From Hirudinaria manillensis (Eukaryota; Annelida; Clitellata; Hirudinida; Hirudinidae), in NCBI GenBank assembly GCA_034509925.1, contig CM067535.1:5001-69000 (forward strand): a DNA stretch of 64,000 nt, written 5' to 3'. A program made the position numbers and the translations under genes. The notes below the pieces were generated by a model. The model was not told where the DNA came from and ran no database searches. It saw only the letters and a program-made list of their open reading frames with translations. Shown here piece after piece: positions 34,259 to 46,900 of the stretch (positions are counted from its first letter, which is position 1; every line of letters begins with the position of its first letter).

Positions 34259-34566
34259 TAACCCTAACCCTAACCCCTAACCCTAACCCTAACCCTAACC
34301 CTAACCCTAACCCTAACCCTAACCCTAACCCTAACCCTAACCCTAACCCTAACCCTAACCCTAACCCTAACCCTAACCCTAACCCTAACCTAACCCTAAC
34401 CCTAACCCTAACCCTAACCCTAACCCTAACCCTAACCCTAACCCTAACCCTAACCCCTAACCCTAACCCTAACCCTAACCCTAACCCTAACCCTAACCCT
34501 AACCCTAACCCTAACCCTAACCCTAACCCTAACCCTAACCCTAACCCTAACCCTAACCCTAACCCT
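34259..34566 (+). repeat. Telomeric array 4 (innermost), (CCCTAA)n
   Basis: About 51 units, with two CCCCTAA variants (about 34271 and 34453) and one CCTAA (about 34389), making it shorter and more degenerate than the others. To its right begins non-repetitive sequence carrying a broken gene, so this marks where the chromosome was originally capped. Confidence 0.97.
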
Positions 34567-34788
34567 GAACGTGTAAACTGTAGTACAAGTAGTACAAATC
34601 AATCCTCAAACAAATTATGAAGTGGGTCACGAAGATTGTTTACCCTGATTTAATTTGGCTTCCTGGCAAGTATTCATATTCAGCATTTTTAGTTTATTTT
34701 GTAATTCTCAAAACCTGATATTTTCTAAAATTATATTTCTATAATAACACAATGACTCCTTAAAATCTATTTCTGTAATAACACATAC
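34567..34788. other. Remnant intron 4 of the broken secreted-protein gene
   Basis: Lies between the innermost telomeric array and the last surviving exon at 34789. The corresponding intron of the paralogue is 467 bp (37389-37855). I find no convincing counterpart of the 38-nt exon 5; a minus-strand stretch near 34640-34670 is at best a weak match. Confidence 0.5.
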
Positions 34789-35606
34789 CATATCCGAAAT
34801 ATTTGGCTGGATGAGTAACTACTCCAAAGGACGACACCCCTAAGAGGACTTTATTCAAATGTAGCACTGGTGGTGTGGAGCGAAAAGAATCTTCAGGTAC
34901 TGTTAAAAACTTCAAATTAAAAAAAAAGTATTAATACTATTAATAAAATACTAAAATTGTTTAAAAACAGTTAATTGATGGTATATCATAGATTTAATGC
35001 ATATCAATCAACGGATCGTTGAAAATTGAAAATAATAACAATAGCTTTTAATATACGTGGAAAACAATTATAATAACAACAGTTTTATCAACGTTTCATT
35101 GATGTTCCATCTTCATTTGATAAAATTTTAATAATTTGAATTAATGAATTAACTTGAAAAATGGACAGAAAATATAGAATGAATATCAAAGTTTGAAACT
35201 TGTATCTCAGTAATTAGAAATTCTCCTCTGATGAACTCCTTCGCGTCTTCCTCGTTCTTTATTAAATAGAAAAAAATACAAATAAATCTTAATTGCCAAC
35301 CTGGGGAGAAAAACCATGCCCTACATACATTACCAATTACTTCCTGCCACTCCTTGTTCTGAACTTCGAAGCCTTGTCTACTAGCAATCTTGGAAGATGC
35401 TATTGGCATTAAGTAATTTATAACAACGTTGTACAGCATTAATATTTGAGTAGCTCACGAAATGTAAATTCGATAGTTACATACTTTTTTCAATGCTGTA
35501 AAAAATCAATTTCCTCCATGCCAACAAATTAAAAACAAATTCTATGCATATTATGCTTACCTGCATGAAATAATACGACAAACAGAAATAACTTGAAGTG
35601 AACCAT
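34789..35606 (-). pseudogene. Secreted-protein gene, 3' half lost at telomeric array
   Basis: Four minus-strand exons match the neighbouring gene in order, phase and mostly in length: 35606-35561 (46 nt, signal peptide MVHFKLFLFVVLFHA), 35399-35329 (71 nt, ASSKIASRQGFEVQNKEW), 35256-35200 (57 nt, NEEDAKEFIRGEF) and 34909-34789 (121 nt, LNKVLLGVSSFGVVTHPAKY). Exon 3 is six nucleotides longer because the paralogue's donor GAG|GT is GAG|AT here and the next GT is used. Exons 5-7 are missing; telomeric repeats begin 222 bp further on. Exon sequences are open, so the loss is probably recent, or the truncated product is tolerated. Confidence 0.78.
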
Positions 35607-36567
35607 TTTTTTAAAACATCGAAAGAGGATTTCCTGGTTCAGTAAAATGGCAACCGCTTTTTAAAGACTTAAAACAGTGCAAAGGTTGGACTCGAGTAAA
35701 TTCCGTTGGCATTACGTTATTAATTATTTCGGGGATTATTCTGTGGTAAACATTGTTTGGATTTTAGGACATAATCGTATAAAATTATTGATATATGTAA
35801 TATCTAATCTATAGTATTTTATAAAACATGAATTTAACGCAGGTTCCAGTTATTCTTTTTCCACTTTTTTGCAGACGTTATGTTTTATCTCATTCGCTGA
35901 TGCGGCCTAAGAAAGGATAAACTTGCAACAAACTTCTTAAATCGAGCGTTGAGCTTTGCCCACTTCGTAAACATTCTAGTGGTTTTTACTGCTCTTCAAA
36001 TCTTGATACATGAAATTACATACGTAAATACACAAGTAAATTTACACAAATATCCAAAAGGGCTGCAATTCTAAATTGATATGAGGCTATATGAGACAGA
36101 AATTGTGAATGAATTCAGTAAATACATCGTTGTACTTTAAAAATACATTTTAAAATGTGAAAATAAACAAAAAATTCCATCATTTTTAATTAACACGTCT
36201 CGGTTTTATTCTTGTCTCTGTTTTCTTAAAATAGTCCGAACAAGGTCCAAAACTGCAAGTTGTTGCACTTCTGTGTCGAGGTATTTTTGTATTAGATTCT
36301 GAAGTTCATTGTTCACAGAACATAAGAACACAGAACAGACAGCAAGGATATTATTTTTATGTTGTTGCTTTTGTTAAATAACTTTATGTTGAACTGCATA
36401 TTGAACCTCATAAACACGTTGAAGTTTTAAAAATGAAGTTCACACATTTTCATCTTTTTATTAATCAATCGTTTTACCAAAGCAGAATACCACCATATTA
36501 ACGGTAATGAATTTGAAATTTCGGTTCATTAAAAGTCATAAAGGTTGCGTTTCATTTCAGTTGTCAA
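35607..36567. other. Intergenic, no gene seen
   Basis: About 960 bp of AT-rich sequence between the tandem secreted-protein genes. It should contain the promoter of the broken copy and the 3' UTR of the intact one. I see no further coding signal. Confidence 0.5.
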
Positions 36568-37634
36568 TTATTCCAATTTATTAGGAACAAAAGTGGGCAA
36601 ATGAAGGAGCAATCCGTTGGCGTCCACCTCCAACTTAACGTGATCAAAAAAGTCTCGATGGCAACACGTGTACACGGTTACTCCGTTTTTGACGACCACA
36701 ATCTTGAGTGTGAGGAATTAAAAAATTATTAATGAATTTAAATATTATCAATAATCGTAAAAGTTTGTGATAGAATATGAATACAAGAATAGTAGTAAAT
36801 TTCTTAATCTCCTGCATTTTCAATATCTAAATATCATAAATAAAGTGTTTATTTGATTATTTTGCTTACTTTGAACTTTGAAATTTGCCCCAAAAAAAGT
36901 CAGATGCATTAATAAGTTAAATATTTCTCATAGTTCTAATGAATAGAATACTAAGGGAGTATAAGGTTTGTTTTTATCTAAATAGAAATTCAAAGAAAAT
37001 GGATCGTAGTTAGATTTAATATCAACGCAACTGCATCTTTAAGTTAAATAAGTGTTTTCACGTTTAAGCTGATTATTCATTGAAGCACTTTGAAATAATA
37101 AATTGAATCCTCATAACCTTGCACGAGGGCAAATGTTCCTTTATTGATGCAACCACTTCAGCGTAAGGCTAAAATGACAAAAAACATCTCGCCTTGAATT
37201 AATTCAAATATGATAAATTGAATTTCTTTTTAAATATTGATTTTTTTTATTAAATATCATTCACGGTTTTGATAAACATATTTTCTAGTTATAGCTGGTT
37301 TATAATAATATTATAATATTATGAATACGTTTTAAAACAATTACGATTACCTTTCCTACTGAATTCTGCAGAAACGTGAAATCGGGGACTGTGGATTCCA
37401 AGAGGCCAAGATTAGCATGAAATTAGTTGATTACGTTTTTATAAACATTCGTAATTGTACGATATGATTGTAATATTGTAACTATGAAAAAGAAATCAAA
37501 TCTTTTGCTCATGGAAAAAACTTTGCACTGCAATACAGTATTTCACACTTAGTAAAGTTGATAATAATAATAGCAATAACAATTATTATTACGTGTTATA
37601 AAATAAAAATATTTATTTTTTATATATTACGTAA

Positions 37635-37712
<78 letters not shown>

Positions 37713-38714
37713 TCTTTGTAAAACAAAAAAAAACATGGTGAATTCAGAAAAAATGGGCGGGGACATAATATAATATAAATAAAGTTTAAATCTCCAGGCC
37801 CCCATAACAAATACAAAGTTAGGTGCATGTTAAAGATCAGAAATCATTAACGTACCGTATCCGTAGTACTTAGCTGGGTATTTGACTTCTCCTGTTGATG
37901 ATACCCCCAGCATGACTTGATTCAGGTAACCCTCAGATGGAATGAATGGATAAGTTTCGTCCGATACTACTAAGAACTTAGGGAACAAAATATAACTAAA
38001 AATGAAATGACTTCTTATTAATAATAAGTTATTATTCATACGTTATTAACAAGCTATTAATAAGTTTTGCGCCGCGTTCGACTAAAATAATCCCTCAAAA
38101 ATCTATTTTAAACTCGTCACATAAAGTAACAAAATAAGTAATAACGAAATTGTTTGCAAATCTATCAACTTTTTTAAAGACAAGGGATCTGCTTTATAAT
38201 CGACATTTATATACATTGCGCATTTATTTTGCACTTTTTATTATTTTACCTCAATTGATGGTAAGTCCTCTTTTACAATACGTTTCGCTTCTTCCACATT
38301 CTACATGGTTCAAGAAAATTAAAAAAAAAATACTATAAAATAAACCATTAACGTAAACCATATATCGAGCTGAATTGGAAACGAAAACGTACTTTTCCAA
38401 CGACGTGTGTCCATTGCTTAGTTCTTATTACGAAACCATCCCTACCGACAATCATGCAAGATGCTGTCGACGTAAATCATTCTTAACATTTAAAAGTCAA
38501 TGCCATTTTACAAGGACGTCATGGGTGTGGTATGGTTACTTGATCTTTTCTCAAACAGTAAAAATATCTTGACTTTGATTATGTTTCCAATTCATTTTGA
38601 GAAACAAAATGTAGGACGGTAACTCTGACAACGACTTAGTTAATAAAAATACTAAACATTAAACATACCTGCATGAGCTAGCACAATCAGCAGAAACAAT
38701 TTCAAATGGATCAT
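36568..38714 (-). CDS. Small secreted protein, seven exons (170 aa), family not recognised
   Basis: Exons on the minus strand: 38714-38669, 38463-38393, 38300-38250, 37976-37856, 37388-37351, 37168-37118, 36702-36568. All introns are GT-AG, the phases close, and the total is 171 codons including TAA. The first 15 residues, MIHLKLFLLIVLAHA, are a classical signal peptide. The mature part includes GRDGFVIRTKQWTHVVGK, NVEEAKRIVKEDLPSIE, LNQVMLGVSSTGEVKYPAKY and PYAEVVASIKEHLPSCK, and ends in KNGVTVYTCCHRDFFDHVKL. It has few cysteines, one pair of them adjacent. I do not recognise a domain. The broken paralogue next door matches exon by exon, which strongly supports the model. Confidence 0.75.
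37634..37711. repeat. (ATT)n microsatellite
   Basis: About 26 uninterrupted TAT/ATT units inside intron 4 of the secreted-protein gene. Confidence 0.97.
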
Positions 38715-40509
38715 TTTGCAAGCTTCTGAAATAGACTGAGAAGCGACGTATGCTTTTGAAGACATTCAAATGATGCAAAGGTTAAACTCGAGCTGAAAAT
38801 AGACATTTCGCCGATGCTCACATGAGGACTTTGTATTTTATCTCACTTTAGAATGAAACTTTTAATTTGTATCATTTAATGTATTGATTCTCTGCGGCAT
38901 GTCTAATAACATCGCTAATATTAAACATAAAACATCTTGTTTCTTGCAAGGGCAGATTCATGCACCAATAGCTAATTTCTTCATTCCAAATACTGTTGTC
39001 ATCTTAACCACTTTTTAAAGAAGATACTGGCTATTATTGAATCAGCACTGGTTAAAGTATCGCATCTAATTTTAAAAAAGAAATTAAGCAAGCCTTGTTG
39101 AATCAAAATAGCTTGGAATATTTTTTAATTTTCTCATTTAGATCATACGGTAAGATTCGTTTGTAATTTATTATTACCAGTTTATTCAATGTTATTAACT
39201 ATTTATCAGCAACTTACGTATACCAAACAAACTAACTTATTGCAAAACTTGAAACTATCTGAAATTTAATTTTAAGCTGCAGATTTGATTGATTCGAAGT
39301 ATTTCAGCCTCCTTCGTCAATGATCTTAACTGCGAAATAGGGCAGTAGGACATGAAATAGTGATGGAAATAAGTGTTAATTCTCGATAAAAATGATTAAA
39401 CTCTTTCTTCGCTTTTTATTGGCTCATTAAGAAAAACTTCAGTTTGTTTACAATTTCAAACGACTTTTGAAACCATTGGCGACCCACGCAAACTACGAGA
39501 AAGCGAAAATGCTACATAATTAATTGTTCTTATTCGTCATGCTTTTAGACATTTTGCCAAATTGAACATGTATTTAAAAGATATTTTCAACTGGATTTTA
39601 ATCATGTTCATTTTGAGTGCTTGTTCACTATATTGTCTTAGAAATAAACTAAAAGTGAACAAACTAAATCCTTCTAATTATTAGAACTTCCTGAAGTGGC
39701 TTAATCCAACTGTTTTATCGGGATACGACACAACAAATTGAGATCCGACATAACAAAGAAAATTTGCAAAAAAACCAACCATGAAACGTGACTTTAGTCG
39801 TTGGCGAAAGATTTTAGTTTCTATATTACCTGACCATCTGATTGTTGGGTCCATTAAGTGTTATCCAAGATCCGATCTGCTGCCGGGTCACTGCACTTCA
39901 AACAAAGTTAACGAATTGACGGCAGCAAAAACGTTCACCATAATTACTAAATTTCACTAAAATCGACGAATTCGCAAAACACTCACAATCTCAAACCATC
40001 AGCGCACGCCGGGAAGTGAATTCCAATCTTAATGACTTAATCAAACGATGTCGCTGCCGTCATCCTCCCGAAATTTTAACCCATTTACATGTATTTATTA
40101 ATGGGAATTTAACCTTTCAGAAAGAATAACTAAAGGAATGCGTCCTCATGGGAAATTAGCCAAAAGTGTTCCCACGCAGGTGTTGGACTTCAGCACCTTT
40201 TGTCACAACAAACAGCAAAGTAGACCAACAGTGGCCACCACCAACTAGTGGCCATTGGTGAGTAAGTTGCAATTCATTATTGTGACTCATGCATTGTTAT
40301 GCAGGGAAGACATGATTTTTCACAATTAGAATTAAACTGGAATTAAATTCTGAATATTTGAATAAAATCAACAACTAGAAATACTCGTCTGCCATAATCT
40401 TAATTAATTAATATATAAAATTGAGTAATTATCTGATTAATTGCCAACATCTTTTGCAGTTATTAAATAATTTCATAATATTTCCAAGATTGATTTTGAC
40501 TAATATCGC
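38715..40509. other. Intergenic, no gene seen
   Basis: About 1.8 kb of AT-rich sequence with the 5' flank of the secreted-protein gene on the left and the 3' flank of PM20D2 on the right. No ORF with recognisable similarity. Confidence 0.5.
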
Positions 40510-43169
40510 TCATATATTATTTCTCTCCCTGAGATATTCTTGGTAGAAACTGCATTGCCTGAACTCGGACTTGATTGTTTCTACCAATCCTGGCTGACAA
40601 AACAACTCCACAGCCACACAGGCAAGAACTTTTGCCTCCCTCAGAGTGGCAGTTTGGGCCTCTGAACTACCTTTTAAGGGGAAGGGAAAGAATAAATATT
40701 ATTTAAAACATTATTTATTAATATTAATAACATTATTTATTCTACAAAGAGTTCATATGTACTAGTCTCAGAAATGAGATCTGGTTGTCTGCTTATGAAG
40801 CAAGATGCTTGGAATGCAAAAGCTCACATTTTTTGAGCCACAACGTTGTTGGAAAAGGAAGATAATATAAAACATGCCTGCCTGTCTGGCAAACTCCAGA
40901 GTGTGCTCCTTGAATCCATCTCCGATATTGAAGTAGGGATGCAGAGAGGGAACGACGTGAGACACGTTTCCCATGTCGGTGCTGCCGGTCGTGGCGTTCA
41001 GGAGTTCTTTGTCGAAGGCGAAGACGGTACCGAGTCGGACCGAGTTTTCCTCGTAGATCTTCAGCAGGTTCGCGTCAGATTCGACGGGAAGGAACTTCCT
41101 GGGACTCCAATCTATGTCGGCCTGGTATCAGTGGAGAGTGGTAAATCATTAGCATTATCGTGATCACGATAACCACGGTCCATTACCCTCTAGTAAGCAA
41201 ACTGAAGTCAATAAATATCAACTTTTTGAATCAACATCTTCACCAAGGATTTGTTTAATAATAAGAAACAAAAAATGAATGAAGGCACCACTTTGGGCAT
41301 AAATTTGGAATAAATCATACAAAGAAGCAGTTTCTTGAAAGGCTGTTTGAATGACAGCTTGTTTGGGTGGAACCAGAATATGTCAGAAAAATTACTTAAT
41401 GAAGCAGTATAACTACGTGTTAATTGTTAATTACCAACAGATAACAAAAAATTGTCAAATATCAATTTGCTTAATTAATAATTCAGTTATATCATTAAAA
41501 ATTAGCAGTATGCAAATTAGCACCAACTAGTGCAATGAGTTCCAACCAAATTAAAAAATAATTGATCGTTTAAATTCAGAACAAAACTGAACCTAACCTC
41601 ACAGCCACTGGCCACTGCTGCCCCCCTGAAGCAGGCCTCAACTCTGTCCTTCAGTTCAAAGAGTCTTTGGTAGGTGCTTGACCTGACACAAAACTTGACC
41701 TCAGCAATCCTTGGTATGATGTTAGTGGCTTCTCCTCCCCTGATAATGATCCCTTGGTGTGAAAAGGCATAAAAGTTAACTTTTATTACCTTAGTTAGTT
41801 TAAAAATTCAATTGTCATTTGATTGAGTACATGATTAATAAGTCATTTTGCTAATTAATCATACTATAATTTGATTTTAATTGCACAAATTTGAAAATGC
41901 AATTATCATTATTACTTTTTATTTATTTGAATACTCTGTGCTTACTGTGGACATAAATATAAAAAAATTACAAAAGGTGAGAACACATTTATTAAGACAT
42001 TTTATAAAGGCCACTATATTAGATTATAGAGTTCAGATTAATTCCTTAACTATATTTGATTGCTATAATCATCAGACAGAATTATTTGCTGAGGCAAACT
42101 ACAAAAATAAACACCATGTATTCTCGATGATTCATGGATTTGCTGTCTGAGACAAGAAATTGATGTATAGGACAGGACGGCAGCATCCAATGCATTGACA
42201 CCTTCCCAGGGGTTGGAGGCCGCATGGCTCTCTTTGCCAAAGTAAGTCACATTCACGCTGCATATCAAAACAAATCTTCGAATAAATCTGGTTCAATGTC
42301 ATTGTTTAAAATAATTTGTAGATTCTATGCCACTTTATCACAAGTTTATCTGGGCTTCTCTGATTAGCAACTCATAACCCTTATCTATGAAATAAAAATA
42401 ATCTTTACACACGACCATCATTTCAACAATTTTGCAAATAATTTTTAAAAGAGGAACTTATTGTCATTCATTTGTAAAATATACTGATCAAATGACTCTC
42501 TAGCAAGCATTAAAAATGGCATTTATTAAACTTGCTCACTCTTGTAGAGCAGAAAAGACAGGTTTAGAAGCTGCAAAGTGGGCTGGATGTGCCATGAGAG
42601 CCACATCTACGTCTTCAAATGCTCCTCCACTCACGAAATCCAGTTTTCCACCTGTGGATTCCTCAGCAGGAGTTCCGAATATAGTTATCTTGAAAACAAA
42701 AACAAAAATTCAGAAAACTTAAAATAACGTTACTCCTATTCAAACGCACCACTCCTCTTCTTCCACCGGGGCTTTCCAAAGCAGCTTTGACTGCCAAAGC
42801 CGCTCCAATTCCCACCTCCGCGATCAGATTGTGGCCGCAAGCGTGCCCTATTCCGGGGAGCGCATCGTATTCACAAAGAAAAGCTATGTTTGGTGAGGAA
42901 GAGAGGTCGCCTTTTGTGAACGTTGCCTTAAAGCCAGTTTCCAGAATGTAATTTCTATGAACATCGAAACCTTCCGATTCCAAAAACCCGGTCAAAAAGT
43001 CGTGAGCCTTAAATTCCGCATTCGACAATTCGGGGTTTCTCCAAATTTCTTGGCTTAAATCGTTAAGAAGCGCTGAGTTTGAGTCGACGTAAGAACAGGC
43101 GACAGCTTTGAGATCATTCATATTAAAGTTGGTTAGAGACTTGGAGTGTATGCTACCAGACAAAATCAT
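40510..43169 (-). CDS. PM20D2: PM20D2, M20-family dipeptidase (423 aa)
   Basis: Six minus-strand exons: 43169-42750, 42688-42540, 42257-42115, 41752-41598, 41121-40878, 40670-40510. Phases close to 424 codons including TGA, close to the human length of 436 aa. The M20 metallopeptidase core is visible: [15 protein letters not shown] (100-114, metal ligands Asp102/His113), TPAEES (146-151, general-base Glu), MAHPAH, a dimerisation part with [13 protein letters not shown], and [22 protein letters not shown] near the C-terminus with the last His ligand. Mammalian PM20D2 cleaves dipeptides such as beta-alanyl-lysine and acts in metabolite repair alongside carnosine synthesis; the same cytosolic role is inferred. 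Intron 5 uses a GC donor (CAG|GCATGT). A downstream Met at residue 17 is an alternative start. Confidence 0.93.
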
Positions 43170-43912
43170 TGAACTCGCTATTTTATGTTGTCTTTACAGA
43201 TAGCATGATTATGTAATCTCTTGGACTCTAACCTATTGCAAAAATCGCTTGTGAAAGCATGTAAAAAATTGCATTATATGAGGTAGGTATCGCTTCCCAC
43301 AATAAATAACTTTAGCTTTTCCCCTCAGTCAAATTCTATTAAGCAGTGGCTTTTCCTCTTTCTGCCATTTTCAAAATTGTTAAACAGAAACTAACAGATT
43401 CGGTCCATGCTCACAATTCTATTCAAATTCTCTAATGCAGATGTTCAACAACATGTTTCGATTAATCAAATTTACTTACAATATGATGATATCATTTTAT
43501 GTTGTGATAAAATTTAAACGTTTGGAATATGGAGGCTTTACATCTAATTCATTTATTTGATTGCATTTTTCAACATATCTTCTGCTCGTTCCTAAAAATA
43601 TAAAATTAATCATTATGCTACCTTTCAAAGTAGAAAATGCTGCTTTGTTTTTTGCCTTTAGAAATTTATTCAACAAGAAAAAAATACGTGAATTCAGCGA
43701 ATGGATATTTAATCATTGTAACGTAGCTTATAAATTATGTTGACAGTTTAAACACGTTACAATTTCTTTAGTTCTTTTGTAAAATTTTTAATAATTATAT
43801 TTATAATATTTAATATAAAAAGAATATGAATGAGTCCAATTTTCAACCTCTACTTTGGTTTCAAATCCGTTGTTTACATATCATAAATTCTGCGTTTATC
43901 GTTTGTTTTGGG
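43170..43912. promoter_or_regulatory. Shared head-to-head intergenic region PM20D2/CSTF2
   Basis: 743 bp between two divergent start codons. No clear TATA box that I would assign. It must hold both promoters and 5' UTRs. Confidence 0.5.
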
Positions 43913-46900
43913 ATGGCTGAGGAGCGTTCAGTTAGATCTGTTTTTGGTAATCTTATTTTTTATTACGGCGTAACATGTCTAATCGGAGGTTGAAGTTTTA
44001 TCTTTGTTTTTAGTCGGCAACATTCCTTATGAAGCCACCGAAGAACAATTGAAAAAAATCTTCAATCAAGTCGGACCAGTTGTCAGTTTTAGGTATTTTA
44101 TTTTGAAACTTTGACGCTTTTAGGCTGCTTAGAAAAGTAATAATAATATTAATGACTCGCTACATTTTTATTGTAAAATAGGGAACTAAATTGGGATCTG
44201 GTTACATATTTCTCCTCAATCAACTTTTAATCCAATCAAACTGTATCACACAAACACACAAAAATTAGAAATAAATTCATTCTGCAAATTAATTTGGATT
44301 TTTTTGGTTTATTTCCACCAAACAAATGGAAATGTTCAGAAACACTGAGGAAACCTGAAATTCTGAAATGTTTGAGTTGTTTCACCAAAAAAATTATATT
44401 AAACATATTTTATAAATTTAATACATGCTGTAAAATTTCTGATCTAAAATAAATCTTTTGATATGTTTCATGAATCTCCAGGCTGGTTTATGACAGAGAA
44501 ACAGGCAAACCAAAGGGTTATGGCTTCTGTGAATATCAGGACCAGGAGACCGCCCAAATAGCCATGAAAAATCTCAACAATCATGATTTTAATGGCCGAC
44601 CACTCAGGGTTGGTGTTGCTGCTGGGGACCAAGCCAAAGATGATCCAAAAGGTTAATATTAGTCCTTATTAAAATTGTTTATTAATTACTTATTGGTTTA
44701 CATCTTTATTTTACTTCATATTAAATGGAATAAACTTTAAACCCATGTTTTTTCTGTCACTTCAGTCAGCCAGCAAGTTGTCTTGTTTAAAAAAAGAGAA
44801 TAATTAGGAATTATTTATATTAGCATTTTGTAAACTATGTTAGTGACACAACGTAACAATAATTAAATTTAATTTGTTACTATTGTAGTCATGCAGCAGA
44901 TGTTTGGACCTGCTGTTGAAGTGAGTTTCAAGTCAATTTAACATCTTCAACATTTTCTTGCTTTTTGGAAAGAGTGTTAATTTAAGTTGGGCCATTTGCA
45001 AGAGAATGACCAACATTGTTTTAATGACCATATATTATCTTGATGAATTTAAATGTTAAATGATATCAATCATCTGAAGGTAAAGGATTAGTTGCATCTA
45101 CTTTTTGCCATTTTAATTGTGTTGCTTTAAGAGGCTAAATTTCATTCTGATTGAATTATGTTCTTGATTCAGCAGAAAATGATGCAGATTGCACTTGAAA
45201 AGATTGTAAAACAAACATTTTGCATCTTTGATTTTGAAAATTCTATTTGAATTGTTGCTGTAACTTGCTGCCTTGACCCGATTCTTCCCATTTCCGAATA
45301 GAGTCCTTATGGTGAACACTGCGACCCAGAAAAAGCCCCGGAGGCCATCAGCAGAGCAGTTGCGAGTCTTCCTCCGGAACAAATGTACGAACTCATGAAG
45401 CAGATGCAGGTGAATATCTCAAAGCGATATTTCTTTTAGAATGGATGCTTCGATTTACGTGCCGATTCATCTTAGTAATAATAACTACGATAACTTAAAA
45501 GCAGTAAATATTGGGGTGCCAATTAGTTAATGTTAGGATTCCAATGATATTGTGGGCTGTAAAATTATGCATCTTGTATTTATTGGCCTGGACTTTTCTT
45601 CACAAAAGAAATTCAAAAGAACAACATTTTTGAAGTTCTGAAATTGAATGTTATTATTTTGGTTAGAATATCAACAGTCCAATTGTATTTGGCAGCATCA
45701 GTCTTTTTTTAATAAAATAAAATTACATATAAAATATTAAGCTCTTAAAGTTTTTTTTAGATTCTTAAAATATGAAATCTCATTAAAAATAAACCGACTC
45801 TTTCGCTCAGATTTGCGTGAGGAACAACCCGAACGAGGCACGTAACATGCTCCTCCAAAACCCTCAGTTGGCTTATGCCCTTCTCCAGGCTCAGATCATC
45901 ATGAAAATGATCGACCCTCAGGCTGCTATGGTTGGTACATTCTGAAATATTTCGTTTTCTTTCTTATTTTTATATTTTGTTGAAAAGCGATTGCTTTATT
46001 TTGTTTCGAGCATTTGTTAGGTTTGACAGCAAGTTATGATACATTTGTTTTGATAATGACAATGCATTTCTTGAGACTTCATTATTGTAACTAGGTTTAT
46101 TTTATTCTACAAAATTATTATATATATAATACATAGATATAAAATATTACATGACAATTAATCAGATGAAGCATTCATTCACTTTTTAAACGAAGCAAGT
46201 GATTACTTCATTAACTGTCTAAATGGCACAATTATTAACTGCATAACTTTACTACTCAACCTGTCAACATCAGGGCATGCTCTACAAAAAGTCAGAAGCA
46301 GTGCCAGCTGTGATTCCAACCAACAACACCAACAATGTCATCATCAACAGCAACAACAACAGCCTTCCTCAGCCGAACATGGAGGTTCCCATACAGAGTC
46401 CTGTCTATGATCAGGCACCTCTGAGCCAAGGTCCTCCGGAATTTGGAAGTTTGTGTCCTTTTTTGCTTTTACAAATATTTATTTTAAGTTAGAGCCGGGT
46501 TTTGGTTACTCTTGTACTGCTTGTGGTCTGAACGCATGCCATCTGCATTGATTCTAGTGTACTGACCATGTTGTAAGACCATCGTAGCTGGTAGATGAAT
46601 TTGCTGTGCTGCACTGGTAATTTTAATTTGTTACAAAACAATATTATAATCTGTTATCATGTAATTAATAAGCTTCAAGAGGGCCTAGCAATGTGCAGAG
46701 ATCAAGGGGAGGTCTTCTTGGTGACATGCCCCCCCAGGGCTCTAGGCTAATGGCTCCACCATTCCCTGGAGATTCCAGAGGTACTTGTGGTTTCGAAGAT
46801 GTTAATAAGTTAAATGGGATTAATTAAATAATAAGTTAGGTCTCTTGACATAGACTTTATCATAAAGATTAATAAAAATTAAGGAGACAAATACCAAAAA

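Noticed and set aside
37558..37805. Ile-rich ORFs on both strands
   Set aside because: Translation of the (ATT)n microsatellite.
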